Positions 31,500 to 44,165 are shown, counted from the first letter of the stretch. The stretch is 64,000 bases of DNA from Symbiodinium natans (GCA_905221605.1 CAJNDS010000736.1:1-64000); one strand, 5' to 3'. Notes: generated by a model from the sequence alone, not told the origin. Numbers and translations are program-made.

Positions 31500-32669
31500 C
31501 TGTGTGCTGTTTGTGTTTTTCTACAGAGATGGAGGTGCGCCGAATGCGCGGCCACATTCCGTTCTGGTCAGAATGTCCACATTGTCTCAAGACCAGAGGG
31601 GTGACTCAGCACCGACGAGGAAAGGATGCTGGAAGTCGTCCAGTGGAACTGCAGTCGGATTTTTGCTTTATCAACCTGGTCACTGGTACGTTTGTGAAGG
31701 ACCAGCCCAATGCCTCGAACATGAAGGTGTTGGTGATGACTGAAATGTTGACCAGGATGATTGAGTGTGCCCTTGTAGGGACAAATGCCGACAACACTTC
31801 ACGATGGGTGAAATACTGGATGAAGACCGTCGCAGGATTAGCAGTACTGTTGAGGACAGACAGTGAGACTGCTGTTAGTGATTAAGAGGGCAAATCTTGG
31901 TGTCCGGATTGTCACCCAACGAGCGCCGCCGCACGGACATGAGGTGGCAGGAGGTAGCGAGCTGTGCGGATTCTCAAGGAGTTGTTCAGCACCGTGCGTC
32001 TGGATTTGCGAGCACTTGGCTACGATGGTCAAGAGTGCCACCATTCAGCTGCGTTTGATGGGAAGAAGTCCCTTCAAGAACTTGTGTTGCAGCGACCACT
32101 GCCTGAATGTGGGTCATCGTCGTTTGGTAGCGCTGTTCTAGCTGAGCTTCCCGACAGCGTGAAAAATGCTTTATCAAGGTTTGTGGAAGCGGCCTATGTG
32201 CATCCCGAGGTGGAAGGTTTGACTCATGTGGTGAGTGCTGTGGTAGATGGAAAGGATCCCAAGCTTTCGAGCGAAATCGCTCAAGCGCATCGCTCCGTTG
32301 AAGATCGAATTTGAGCATTGCCAATATTTGCTCAAGGAGTACGATTCAACCGATATGTTGGCTCCTCCCATTCTGAAAGAGAAAGAGGATGGGATTCCTG
32401 ATGAGATTCAAGGAGAGGTGGATAGGGCCTTTGAGGGCCGAGTGTCGAATGGACCGACAACAGACATGAGCAAAGTTGGACCCCCAGCGGCTTGGGTGAG
32501 AGAACATGGTGGGACACCGGGATGTCCTGCGTGTGGAGAGAAGCGTGGTAAAGCCCATCACAATGCTGCGCGCAACAGGAGACATGATGCGTGGCTGAAA
32601 GCGCAACGTGAGCGATTGGGAACTGGCGACGTCCCAAAAGAGGAAATGTGGAGCCCCAGCAGAAGCTGA
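31500..32669 (+). pseudogene. Copia pre-integrase, integrase and linker fragment (element 5)
   Basis: The frame 31,463-31,885 has the zinc motif RGHIPFWSECPHC and VELQSDFCF with the first catalytic Asp, then a likely second Asp in LLRTDSE. It breaks, resumes at 31,964-32,314 (helical, FGSAVLAELPDSVKNALSRF) and again at 32,247-32,669, where EHGGTPGCPACGEKRGKAHH forms a C-x2-C plus His motif in the integrase-RT linker. Gag and protease are missing. At least two frameshifts. Confidence 0.7.
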
Positions 32670-32814
32670 GAGAAGCTCTGAGGATGCTGGCTTTCATATT
32701 CTTCCAAAACGGAGTTGGACTTGCTGCGCCCTGCGTTTTTGTTTGCTGAGTTGGATGAGATGGATGGCGACATCACAGGAAAAGGAAAGCAAGGACAGCG
32801 AGGCTTCCTGAAGT

Positions 32815-33013
32815 AGAAGAAGGCTTGGTACGGCTTGCGTGTTGCTGCTCAGACATGGACAAGGCATTTGGGTCGTCTGTTGAAGCGTCTGTATGCTTTG
32901 GAACAGACGGAGCCTTGTTTGTTCGCTGGCACGGTGTTGAATGGCCAGAGCGTCGTTGAGTGTTTTGTCGACGACGACTTGTTGATGCCAACCTCTCCGG
33001 TCATCTTCTTGTG
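32815..33013 (+). pseudogene. RT fragment of element 5
   Basis: Translating from about 32,815 gives KKAWYGLRVAAQTW and, about 45 residues on, ECFVDDDLLMPTS, then a stop at about 33,013. These are the YGL and catalytic VDD motifs of copia RT at their normal spacing. It was not visible as a long open frame because an in-frame stop sits just upstream. Between this and the linker much of RT is missing. Confidence 0.7.
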
Positions 33014-33659
33014 AGGGTAGCGCGATACAACTCCGTCAGGCTCGTGGCCCCGTTGCATGCGGTCACTCGCAATGACGAATTCTCGCACTGTAGCAAAATG
33101 CCCAGCAAAAAATTGTGCTAGTTTTCCGAGCGTTCAAACCCCCCCCACGTCATTGCCATCTGCTTTGATCATCAGGTTGAACATGCAAACAAGCACGTCC
33201 GGCGCATGTTGTGTAAACTGCGATGTCCTCGCACGGCTCTGAGGAGAAAGAAAGGACCAAAAGAAGAAGCAGGATGCCCCAGGCCTAGGAGTTTAACTGG
33301 CACTTCAAGGATGGGAGAAGTACGAATCCACAAATCTGTCGATGTTGGGCAGAAGTGGACCTTCATGTGCTGTTCTCACTTTCGGATGTCCATGATGATC
33401 ATTGGCGGAACACGCAAGAGAGCCCGGCTGCGGACCGCGGACCTGTTAGGGCTTGGTGACTTCGCGCACGATGGCAGCCTCAATGGGCTGCGGGGCTGCG
33501 TGCGAGGACAGATGCAAAGAGAAGCTCAATTCGATATGGGGGTCAACCGTAATTATTGAGGTGATTGGCGAACCTGCTCGCCTGACACCCAGGCCGGAAG
33601 GTTGTGTCCCGCCACGGGCCCAAACTCATTTGCTACGCAAAACCGATGCAACACACTAA
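33014..33659. other. No clear gene; possible continuation of retroelement debris
   Basis: A plus frame at 33,206-33,559 is open for 117 codons but has no motif I recognise, and other frames are similarly open. Confidence 0.35.
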
Positions 33660-33965
33660 AATCAATGCCAAAAAAACAACCCCAACAAACCAAAACATAC
33701 CGAACAAAAAGCAGCACCAAAATGACTCAAAAACAATGCCAAAAAAACCAAAAAAGCCAAAAACAACAAACAAAGCATTCGGGAACCCCTGGAAACAAAA
33801 TAGGCCCATGTTCTGTCTCCAAGAGTTCCCGAATATTTTGGGTTCATTTGGTATGTCTTTTGTATATTTTTTTTTTGGTTTTTGTTCTTTTGTTTTTGTT
33901 GGTTTTTTTTGGTCTTTGGTTTCAGATTTTTGTCTTTGTTCTCTCGAAGAGGATGTTTTCGGGTG
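33660..33965. repeat. A-rich / T-rich imperfect hairpin
   Basis: The left half is A/C-rich with runs of AAAAAAC and aaccaaaa. The right half is T/G-rich with ttttttttggttttt. The centre has ttcgggaac and gttcccgaa about 55 bp apart. Paired, the halves form a long imperfect stem of more than 100 bp, as in a foldback or MITE-like element. Confidence 0.65.
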
Positions 33966-34325
33966 TGGCATTGTGGCACCGTAATCCAAAAGTAATTTAA
34001 CTAGCGAAGCCCAGGTAAGGATTTCTTAGGGTGTGTTTCCCAGGGTGTGGCTTTGCGCTTTAAACGTCTAGTTGGGTTTAGCTATCAATAAGGCTTAAGG
34101 AGGATTTCGTGCGGTGTGGCCTCTTAATTTCAAATTCTGCTTAAGAGGAAGTACAAAGGAAATCCAGATGAGGATTTCTTAGGGTGTGGTGTTACATACA
34201 AACTTCAAGTTACATTTCAGTACGAATTGGGGCCAAAGGAGGATTTCATTGAGTGTGGTCGGCAATATATTTTTCCAATTAGATAAAAGCAAAGGAGGCT
34301 TAGAAGAGGATGTGTTCGGGCGTGG
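33946..34325 (+). repeat. Degenerate ~69-bp repeat with a GAGGAT...GTGTGG core
   Basis: Cores such as gaggatttcttagggtgtgg recur near 33,948, 34,017, 34,098, 34,167, 34,236 and 34,303. Steps are 67-69 bp except one of 81 bp. The sequence between cores is AT-rich and poorly conserved. Confidence 0.75.
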
Positions 34326-35357
34326 CCCCCTAATACACTTGATTTACTTGTCACGAAGCGGCTCTATAAAATTCTGTGCAAAAGCTACCTACGTTCAAGC
34401 CTTTATAATACAAATTCCAATTAAGCTTAATTACGTATAGAAATCGTGAAACTGTTTTGGGTTGAGTGAGAACGACACAGCATATGGGAACACATGAGCG
34501 CGTGCAGAAAAGCTCTCTGCTAGTACTTCGTGCACGTAAAAATGTTACACGCATACCAAAACCACGGATTTTGATAAGTAAACAAAATCTCTCCGCTTAT
34601 ATGAGTGGGCGAGCTTCGGTGCGAACGTTTGTTCTGCAAAAAAAATAAGCCGATCTGTATCCGCTGTGTTGGTATTTTGAAAGCAACAAAACTTGTTCGC
34701 TGTGCGCACCGGGTCGAACACACATAGTTAACTTCGTGCTCCGCTCGGCGGGGGAGCGATCTTGCGAGTGCTCTCTGTTGTTCTTGTAGCCACACACCGC
34801 CCGCGCCATGCTGGGAGGGCTTTTTCTTCCTCTTATGACCGCCAATGCATTGGGCCTCGGATTCATGTTGTTGTGCGCGTCTCATGTGAGCTGATGGATT
34901 TGAACTATTCCTTATGATTTCCTGCGCATGATACTTGGTGAGCTCGGAGTCCTTCAATTTTTTTCGACCAACCCAGCCCGCTCAGATGTCTCGCGGTTAT
35001 TGTGACAGGGAGCAAGTGCTTCTCGTCACCACGTATGATTGCCCATGGCGCATGTCGAAACAAAGGTGAGTGTACCGCGAGCCTTTGTTTCCATTTGCTG
35101 GTCCGTGAAGATAGATTCGTATGTGAACGCTTCACGACTTGATAGATTTCGGGATTCGGATTGTGTCAACAGAATCAGACCGGTCAGATTGTGTGGGAGT
35201 TGCGGAATGGATGCCTTCATCGCATGCATGAGCATGAACAAATTCAAGCTTGTGTGTTTGGCCCAAACGCGTTCAAGCTGTTGCTTGGAGGGCTTTCGGC
35301 AGAAGCCCGCTTCCAGTTCGGCAATGGCGTCGCCAATGCACTTGTCCTGCAAGGACC
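34326..35357. other. Nothing recognised
   Basis: Unique-looking, moderately AT-rich sequence; the minus frame at 34,520-34,957 (145 codons) is not distinguishable from chance. Confidence 0.5.
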
Positions 35358-35416
35358 AGGGTTTAGGGTTTAGGGTTTAGGGTTTAGGGTTTAGGGTTTA
35401 GGGTTTAGGGTTTAGG
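35358..35416 (+). repeat. Interstitial telomere repeat (TTTAGGG) about 8 copies
   Basis: Uninterrupted AGGGTTT units, plus orientation. Confidence 0.95.
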
Positions 35417-35695
35417 TCAATTTGCAACGGCTTCCATAGACATCGGGTTCTTGTGCTTCGGCGTGGGGAGCAGTTGCTCCAAGTATGGCAATGTCCCCAA
35501 CCCCAAATGGCCAAATGTGGAAGACTTTTTGGTGCTGTTAGCCCCAACTCTAAGTGTACTTCTAACCCCCCCTCCCCAAAGCCTTTGACTCGGCTATAGG
35601 TGAACTTATGATTGGGGTTACAAGTGCCTATGAACCTCCAAGTATACTTTGCGTTCGCAGGCTCGGATGCCCGAAATCCCTAAACCTTGAGCCTG

Positions 35696-35718
35696 AAACC
35701 CTAAACCCTAAACCCTAG
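35696..35718 (-). repeat. Short CCCTAAA block (about 3 copies)
   Basis: Three perfect units within the spacer between the two larger telomere blocks. Confidence 0.9.
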
Positions 35719-35801
35719 TAAATCTCCGTGCCATCCCGAAAGGAGAGCGACACTGCTGGGCGTTTGCTTGGCGCCTTGGGTCGTTGAAGCTTTCAAGACA
35801 C

Positions 35802-35947
35802 AAACCCTAAACCCTAAACCCTAAACCCTAAACCCTAAACCCTAAACCCTAAACCCTAAACCCTAAACCCTAAACCCTAAACCCTAAACCCTAAACCCTA
35901 AACCCTAAACCCTAAACCCTAAACCCTAAACCCTAAACCCTAAACCC
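35802..35947 (-). repeat. Interstitial telomere repeat (CCCTAAA) about 21 copies
   Basis: About 146 bp of perfect 7-bp units in opposite orientation to the block at 35,358. This is the longest telomere array in the window. Confidence 0.95.
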
Positions 35948-37869
35948 AAGGCTTCTTGAGTGCTCTTGGGGGTCATGGCTGGCAGGCCTGCTCTCGGCTG
36001 TGCTGGCGTATTGCTTCCTTGCCTTTCCCTCTGAGGCATCAGCTCTAAGAGCTGAACCCTAAAAGCTGTGATTGTGTTCCTCTGAGGATTCGGCGACATC
36101 TTGCTGGTGCAGCGCATTCTCCAGCAATCTTAGCCTCTGAGGCTGTTGAGGGTTTTGGGTCATTGTTTCTGCGCTCAGCTTTCCTTTTCGCTTTTGCGGC
36201 TGCCTCTTGCCCCTTCTTGTCCGACTTCTGTGGGTAAAGCTCGTGTGGCACACAAGGGCCGGCCAAGCTTTCTGGTCTTACATGCTTTGTGGAGAATGCG
36301 TTGGCATGTCCCCCCCCCCACGAACACCCAGAATGCTAGACTCGCTTCTTGCCCCCCCGCCCTCCAAAAAAACAAATACTAAAGAATCTTGACGTTTTCT
36401 GGGGAAGGCTTTTTTTAAAGCATCTTGCCGAGTCAGATCAGGGTGCCATCACAAGAGGGTGTGAGGGGAAGGCGGGGGAAGGGAGGGAGAAATCTTGGTT
36501 GCCTGGAGGGGGGGAAGTGGAGGTTGAACTGCTCATCTTGACGTGTTCGGTTTAGGGTTTCGGGTTTAGGGGTTAGGTTTAGGGTCTTAAACCACCCCGA
36601 CTGGAGATGGGCGAAGCACCCGAAACCATCATGAGATTGGGGGTGGCCACGCTGCTGAAGCAACAATTTCTTTAGTCATGGCCCACCCTGCTATGTGCTT
36701 CTTCTTTTCTGACCCATGACACCCTGGTAGACCATGTGGCAGGTCAATGCCTGGAGGAGGATGCACGACCTTGCTCGTTGCATGGTTTGCCCGTGTGGCT
36801 TGCCGCAGCTCCCGAGTCAAGGTCCTACATGTGACGGAAGTTAGATCGGGTCTCTCTGAAGAAGCCGAGATGCAGGCCAGGTTTGTGTGACACAAGACGG
36901 CAGGGTCTCAAGGCCCTGTTGCCCAGCAGCCTCGCAGATCTCGCTTATGGAATCGCTGGCGAGCTCACGGTGCCGTAAAGGCACAGAGCCACTCTTGGCA
37001 TGCCACTCTTGGCGCATCGAGCGGGAAGGGCGAACTGTTCCTGGGGGACAGCGCCTGAAGCACCCTTGAGTTGAGTCCCCAGAGGCCCACAAGCCGGTCT
37101 TGCTGAGGGACCTGTTGTAAATGCGTATAAGCCCTCTTCACTTGCTTAACTTGCTTAGTGTTTTCTAGACTTAAGATGACCCACCGTGAAGGGATCATGG
37201 GCCACGACTCAGCGTCGTGCCCGCTGTCTGCGACGTAGACCAAAGCTTGATCACTTCCCATCCAAGCGGATGGCGATGAGACCAATTTTCATTTGGGGAA
37301 GCGAGGCGGTCTCAGATTTTTTTGGGGCCGCTTCGTGCAGGCCGTCACGCAGAAGGCTTCGATCAAACCCCTTGATGTTGAGCTTGATGCGCTGGCACCT
37401 GTGCCCGGCCGTGCACAGCTTCTGAGCAATGGTGTTCTTGATTGTGCTCCAGGGGCCACAATCTCTGCAGTCTCTACAGCTTTGAAGCCTTTCCCTTGGC
37501 ATTGCTAGTGCTCTTGACAGCACACTGCATGCACAAAGCACGTTTCGCAGCACGTGCTGCGGCTGGTGCCTCTAGCTAACGATCAGCCCCCCTTACGGCC
37601 CCCGAATCGGTCCTAGCATGGACTTGGTTTTAAATGCACACTTTTCACAAGCGCAGGGCCATGTGTTGAACTGTGAGAACGGACGAGGCTCCTCTGAGGT
37701 AGCACCTGCAGCTGCAAACGCACGAAGCAAGGATGTCGCTGCCTTCTGAGCCGAGGCGAGCCAGGGATGCGCTTGAGCCACTTGGGGTCCTCCATGAATC
37801 AAGTGGAGGCCGCCCAAGGACGGCGCCCTTAAATGGTGAGCTCCAGATCTCCCAGCTGTTGACGCCGAT
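35948..37869. other. No gene recognised; scattered telomere-like words
   Basis: A short degenerate TTTAGGG patch lies at about 36,548-36,592. C and G runs occur near 36,309 and 36,510. No frame has recognisable motifs. Confidence 0.5.
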
Positions 37870-38400
37870 GCCTTGATATGACATGCATGGGCTCTGAGAG
37901 GGCAGCAGGCCTGCTTTCAGGCCATGTGCCAGTTTGCTTTCGCGTGCGTGTCTGCGAGTTGGGTCTCTTGATCCCTGCCCAAATTGCCAGACTGCGGCTC
38001 CGTGCCCAGGCAGTGCCAAAGGGGCATTGCGGGCAGGGCCATGCCCAGCTCTCCGTTCACAGCCGCAAGGCGTTTCTCGGGCATGCGTTCGGTGTACCTA
38101 AGCCCGAACTCTTTGTGACCCAGTCGGTGCATGATATGAGAGCAGTGGGGCATCTGTGCAACATGTCTTCGGAACGGACGCAGCTCTTCTGTTTACAGCT
38201 TGCGGGCACAAAGGTGATCGCTGAAAACGCAGGTTGCTGCTGCACATCTCCGATCTATGTGACCCTTCGCCCATCAGGCGTTCAAGCCCCGGCTCCAACA
38301 CATCGCCACACTGCGCAATGTCGACTTGCATCTATGCCTGCATGCTGTCATGTTCCCAGTCTTTCCGCGAGCTCGCTCGGTGCACAATTAATTCTCTCAT

Positions 38401-39640
38401 GCAGTCGTACTCGGCCTTGTGCCACTCCGCCGCCATCCGGCACCACACGAACTGTCCAATCCTGCAGCAACATGCTCCAGCGCGAGCGAGCTAGCATAGT
38501 GAGAAGGTGACCCGAAGTATGCGTGAGGTGCGGCACCGCGCGCTCACGGAGACGCTGTGACGAATGAGTCTTGACGTCGCTGCCGAGGAGATCCGAGCAT
38601 ATCCGAGTCGTCGACTCGTTCAGCATACCAGCAGAAGTGGTCTGCCAACCAGCCTCCCTTAAGCCTAAGCCCGAGCTCCTGGTGACCCAGTCCATGCTTG
38701 TAAGGACCTGTTGCATATGCACGCATTCGCCAAGCACGCTTGCGGCACAGGGAATCTGAGCAACCTGTGCGCCCAAAAGACGCAGCTTTTTGCACATCTT
38801 GCGGGCACAAAGGCGATCGCTGAAGATGCAGGTTGCGTTTGTGCATCCCGCATTTCTGTGACCTTTCGCCCGGCAGGCGTCCAAGCCCCAGCTCCCACGC
38901 ATCGCCGCACTGCGCATGTTCGACTTGCACCTATGTTTGCATACTGTCATGTCTGATCATGCAGTCACACTCGGCCTTGTGCCACCCCGGCGCCATCCGG
39001 CACCACACGAACTGTCCAATCCTGCAGCAACATGCTCCAGCGCGAGCGAGCTAGCATAGTGAGAAGGTGACCCGAAGTATGCGTGAGGTGCGGCACCGCG
39101 CGCTCACGGAGACGCTGTGACGAATGAGTCTTGACGTCGCTGCCGAGGAGATCCGAGCATATCCGAGTCGTCGACTCGTTCAGCATACCAGCAGAAGTGG
39201 TCTGCCAACCAGCCTCCCTTAAGCTTAAGCCCGAGCTCCTGGTGACCCAGTCCATGCTTGTAAGGACCTGTTGCATATGCACGCATTCGCCAAGCACGCT
39301 TGCGGCACAGGGAATCTGAGCAACCTGTGCGCCCAAAAGACGCAGCTTTTTGCACATCTTGCGGGCACAAAGGCGATCGCTGAAGATGCAGGTTGCGTTT
39401 GTGCATCCCGCATTTCTGTGACCTTTCGCCCGGCAGGCGTCCAAGCCCCAGCTCCCACGCATCGCCGCACTGCGCATGTTCGACTTGCACCTATGTTTGC
39501 ATACTGTCATGTCTGATCATGCAGTCCCACTCGGCCTTGTGCCACCCCGGCGCCATCCGGCACCACACGAACTGTCCAATCCTGCAGCAACATGCTCCAG
39601 CGCGAGTGAGCTAGCATAGTGAGAAGGTGACCCGAAGTAT
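38401..39640 (+). repeat. Tandem repeat, 560-bp unit, two copies and a partial third
   Basis: Units start at gcagtc...ctcggccttgtg at 38,401, 38,961 and 39,521, exactly 560 bp apart and nearly identical. The third copy is cut at about 39,640. Confidence 0.95.
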
Positions 39641-40939
39641 GACGGAGAGGGGCGTTCAAGCCCCAGCTCCCACACTGCGCCGCACTGCGCAATGTCGACT
39701 TGCTTCTAGGTTCGCATGCCGACCTGTCCCCAAGTCATTCCGGGTTTGCGGGGCATGTGTCCGGTGCACAATTTTTCACGCAGCCGCTCTCGGCCTTGTG
39801 CCGTCTTGGCGCCATCAGGCACCAATAGTCCAATCCTGCAGCCATGTGCTCCAGAGCCAGCATGTGCCAGCAGAGTGAGAAAGTGATCCATAGTTTGCCC
39901 ACTAGAACCTAGACTTCAAACCCTGGAGCTTCGTAAAGCTTCTCTCCACCCTTAAACCCTGCAAAGAAATGCACCGACCGCAAGGTACAACCTGTCAGAT
40001 CGGCTGAGTCAGCTCCAGGGTGGGGCGAGAGAGGGGTTGGGGCCAGCGTACCAAAGCCACATGCGCCTCATGTTGAGCGGCAGTCGCGGACTTGTCCAGC
40101 ATGCTGGCAGGAGCGGTCTGCCAAAAAGCTGCTCGATTGAAGCTAAGCCAGCGGTTCTCGTGACCCGGTCGGTGTTGGCACGAGCCTGCTGCATGTGCAC
40201 GTTGTCGACAAGCGCGCTTGTGGCACATGATCTGATGGCAGCGGGGCACCTGAGGAAAATGTGTGTGGAACGTACCCAGCTCCTCTTTCCACAGCTGGTG
40301 GATGCGAAGTTGATCGCTGAAGATGCAGGCTGCTGCTGCAAATCCCCTATCTCCGGGACGCTTCCCCGGTCGGGCGTTCAAGCCCCGGCTCCTGCACATC
40401 GCCGCTCTGGGCAGTTTCGACTTGCGCCTAGGTTCGCTTACTATCATGTCCAAAACTCTTTCTTGGAGCGCGTTCGGTGTGCGTCCCTCTGAGATCGTGC
40501 AGTCGCACTTGGGCCACTGCCCCTGTGCACCAGCCGGTGTCGCAGCATTGGTCATTGTTGCAGCGAGGAGGGAGCTACTGAAGTGAGAAGGTGAGCCCTG
40601 GTATGCGGGAGCTGCGGCATAGCGCTCTCACCGAGACGCTGTGACGAATGAGGCTTGATTTTGTTCTGGGGCCAGGCGCCCCGCAGATCCAACTACACCA
40701 AGCTCCAGCTGTGTTGAGCAGTAGCGGAGCAAGGTTGTCGTCCTGTTTTGTTGGAGGCCAGTTTCCCAGGCCCAGCTGTGGGCAGAGGGTGCAGTGTGTT
40801 CGGGACACCGGTGCAAGCACCCGCAGGACTGCGCTTGAACAGCTCACGCGGTGGAAGCGCACCCCACGCACTTATCAACTGTAACGAAACACCAGCTATA
40901 AAAAACACCGCTCCGAATCGTTGATGGACAGGGAGGGCC

Positions 40940-41960
40940 GAGGTGCTCACACTGCGAGGCTGTGAAGTCGAACGTTGCCGCGGTCACCGCCTCGGCGTCT
41001 GCGGCAAACAGCAACACTTCCGGCGCTGTGGTGGCCGTGGCGAGGCCCGCAGGGGAGCCCGATTGGCAGCGCCAGCGAAGCTGGACCTGGCCACTGTGGG
41101 GGCTGTGCCTGATGGTTCTGTGCGGACGCTGGAGATGCAACGCTCCGGAGCTGTTGGAGCCAAGTGAACGCAACAATCTTGCGATGACCCGCCTGCCTGC
41201 CTAGCTTCACTTTGCGGACAGCTGCAGCTCGTGATGGGAGGCATCCCTGACCGTGCCAGATGCTTGGCAGCTTCTGCCAACTTGCAATCTTTCGTTGACT
41301 TCCCACTCGCCAAGCTCGCGTGCACACTGATTGAAGCAGACTTGGCATCGGTCTCTAGTGAGATCCAGCTGAGCATGACGCGATGTTGGCTTTTTGCGCA
41401 AGAAGCCGCGGCGGAGCTGTGGCGTTCTCTTTGCGTGCAGACTCGCCGCGTGTCGGGTCAATCTGGCGCGAGGGCTTTGTGCTGCAGGAAGCCGCAGGGT
41501 GCCGCAGGAGGCTCCACGTCTGCCCCCCGTTTGTAGGTGCGCGGTGGAGGACAGAGGGAGGCCTTGATATGACATGTGGGCATGGGTGGCTCTGCTCGGC
41601 TGAGAGGGCAAAAGCCTGCTTTCTAAGAGGCCACGTGCCCGACCCGTATGCTTTCGCGTGCTGGCGGTGTCTGCTAGACTGCGGCTTGCTCCATGCTCAA
41701 CCAGGCAGTGCCCTCAGGGCAATGCACATCACGGCCCCCCCAGGCTTTCCTCATCAGGGACCAACAAGGTTGTTCACAGGCGCAAGGCGTTTGCGAGGCA
41801 TGCCTCCGGTGCACAATTTTCAGATCACGCAGCCGCTCTCGGCCTTGTGCCATCCCGGCGCCATCCGGCTCCACGCAAACTGTCCAATCCTGCAGCAGCG
41901 TGCTCCAGAGCCAGCATGCAATGCATGCACCAGCAGAGTGAGAGGGTGATCCGAAGTATG
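40940..41960 (+). repeat. Segmental block C, copy 1 (with possible exon)
   Basis: Contains the segment from gctgtgaagtcgaacgttgc through the possible exon at 41,231 (MMGGIPDRARCLA) and the gccacgtgcccgaccc segment. Further copies start near 43,990, 51,610, 53,230, 56,755 and 59,615. Confidence 0.85.
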
Positions 41961-42489
41961 CGTGAGGTGCGGCACCGCGCGCTCACGGAGACGCTGTGAC
42001 GAATGAGGCTTCATGTCGGCTTGCCCAACAGCTGCATTCTTAAGGCTAAGCCCGAGCTCGTTTTCCACGACCCTGTCGGTGTTGGTCGTACCTGGTGCAT
42101 ATCGCTTTCGCCAAGCACGCTTGCGGCGCATGATCTGCAAGCAGCAAGCAGGGCACATGAGCAACATGTGCACGGAACGGACGAAGCTCCTCTTCTCACA
42201 GGTTGTTGCACATCCCCTCTATTTGCGACTTTTCGTTCATTGAGCTTTCGAGCCCCGGCTCCTGCATATCGCCGCACTGCGGAATTTCGACCTTCACCTC
42301 TTGCTGTCTCCGGTGAAATGTTCGGCCAACGTCCTTTTGGGTGTGCATTCGGTGAGAGATCGTGCAGATTTTGACCCAATGCCACCCCAGCACCACTGAA
42401 CCTGGCCTTTCTTGCAGGAACGTTCTCCACCAGCACGATTAAGCCAGCAGAGTGAGAAGGTAGTCCATGGTATGCATGAGCTAGGGCAC

Positions 42490-43590
42490 AAGACACTCCG
42501 GGAGACGCTGTGACCAATGAGGCTTGATGTCGCTGTGTGCCCGGGTGCCCCGCAGATCCAACCACGCCAGGCTCCAGCTGTGTTGAGCAGCGTCTAAGCG
42601 GGGTCGTCCTGTTTCGCTGGAGGACATTGCCCCAAGGCCCAGCTGTGGGCAGCAGGTGCAGTGTTTTCGGGACACCAGTGCAAGCGCGCCGAGGACTGCT
42701 CTTGATCAGCGCACCTGGCAGCACGCCGCGCACTTGTCGCTGCAGGGCAATGTTCGGCCCACGTCCTTTCGGGCGCGCATTCGGTGAGAGATCGTGCAGA
42801 TTTTGACCAAATGCCACCCCAGCACCACTGAATCTGGCCTTTCTTGCAGGAACGTTCTCCACCAGCACGGTTAAGCCAGCACAGTGAGAAGGTGATCCGT
42901 GATATGCATGAGCTGCAGCACAAGACACTCAGGGAGACACTGTGACGAATGAGGCTTGATGTCGCTGTGTGCCCGGGTGCCCCGCAGATCCAACCACGCC
43001 AGGCTCCAGCTGTGTTGAGCAGCGTCTAAGCGGGGTCGTCCTGTTTCGCTGGAGGACATTGCCCCAAGGCCCAGCTGTGGGCAGTAGGTGCAGTGTTTTC
43101 GGGACACCAGTGCAAGCGCGCCGAGGATTGCTCTTGATCAGCGCACCTGGCAGCACGCCGCGCACTTGTCGCTGCAGGGCAATGTTCGGCCCACGTCCTT
43201 TCGGGCGCGCATTCGGTGCGAGATCGTGCAGGTTTTGACCCAATGCCACCCCAGCACCACTGAACCTGGCCTTTCTTGCAGGAGCGTGCTCCAGCACGAT
43301 TAAGCCAGCACAGTGAGAAGGTGATCCGTGGTGATATGCATGAGCTGCGGCACAGGACACTCCGGGAGACGCTGTGACCAATGAGGCTTGATGTCGCTGT
43401 GTGCCCGGGTGCCCCGCAGATCCAACCACGCCAGGCTCCAGCTGTGTTGAGCAGCAACAGAGCGGGGTCGTCCTGTTTCGCTGGAGGCCATTTCCCCGAG
43501 GGCCGGCTGTGGGCAGCAGGTGCAGTGTTTTCGGGACACCAGTGCAAGCGTGCAGAGGACTGTGCTTGATCAGCGCACGTGCTGGCAGCG
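42490..43590 (+). repeat. Tandem repeat, 432-bp unit, about 2.5 copies
   Basis: The word ggcttgatgtcgctgtgtgc recurs at 42,521, 42,953 and 43,385, 432 bp apart each time. The units are nearly identical; the third diverges after about 200 bp. Confidence 0.92.
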
Positions 43591-44165
43591 CACGCCGCGC
43601 ACTTGTCGCGGCAGGGCATCGGGTGCGGGCATAGGGAGAGCGAAGACGGTGCCCAGTACGGTGCCGCACCCAGCTCTGCTGATCTCCGGGCACATGCGAT
43701 GAACGTCCCTTGCTGCGCACAGATCTCGATCGGTCTTGCCACTCCTGCCCAGAGAGTGTTGGCCACCCGGTGGTGTGAGAGGTGTGAGCGCGGCTGCCCA
43801 AAGAGAGAGGCTGCGGCTGTCTGGAATCGCGAGTGCTTCTCGCTCCTTGCTTGCCTGATGTGCCGGTCGGGCTGCCTGCGGGACTTGCAACTATCACCTG
43901 GCGCTGTGCCCAGTGGTGCTGAGCCAGCAGTTTATCCCAGAGCACCGCTCCGACTGGTTGATGGACATGGAGGACCGGGGGGCGCACGCTGCGGGGCTGT
44001 GAAGTCGAACGTTGCTGTGGTGCCCGCCTCGGCGCCTGCGAGGCGCGCCCGGGAGCCCGATTGGCAGCGCCAGCGAAGCTGGACCTGGCCACTGTGGGGG
44101 CTGTGCCTGATGGTTCTGTGCGGACGCTGGAGATGCAACGCTCCGGAACTGTTGGAGCCAAGTGA

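Noticed and set aside
33633-33989. Minus-strand open frame with Phe/Val-rich membrane-like stretch
   Set aside because: It is the translation of the T-rich arm of the A/T hairpin; low complexity explains it.
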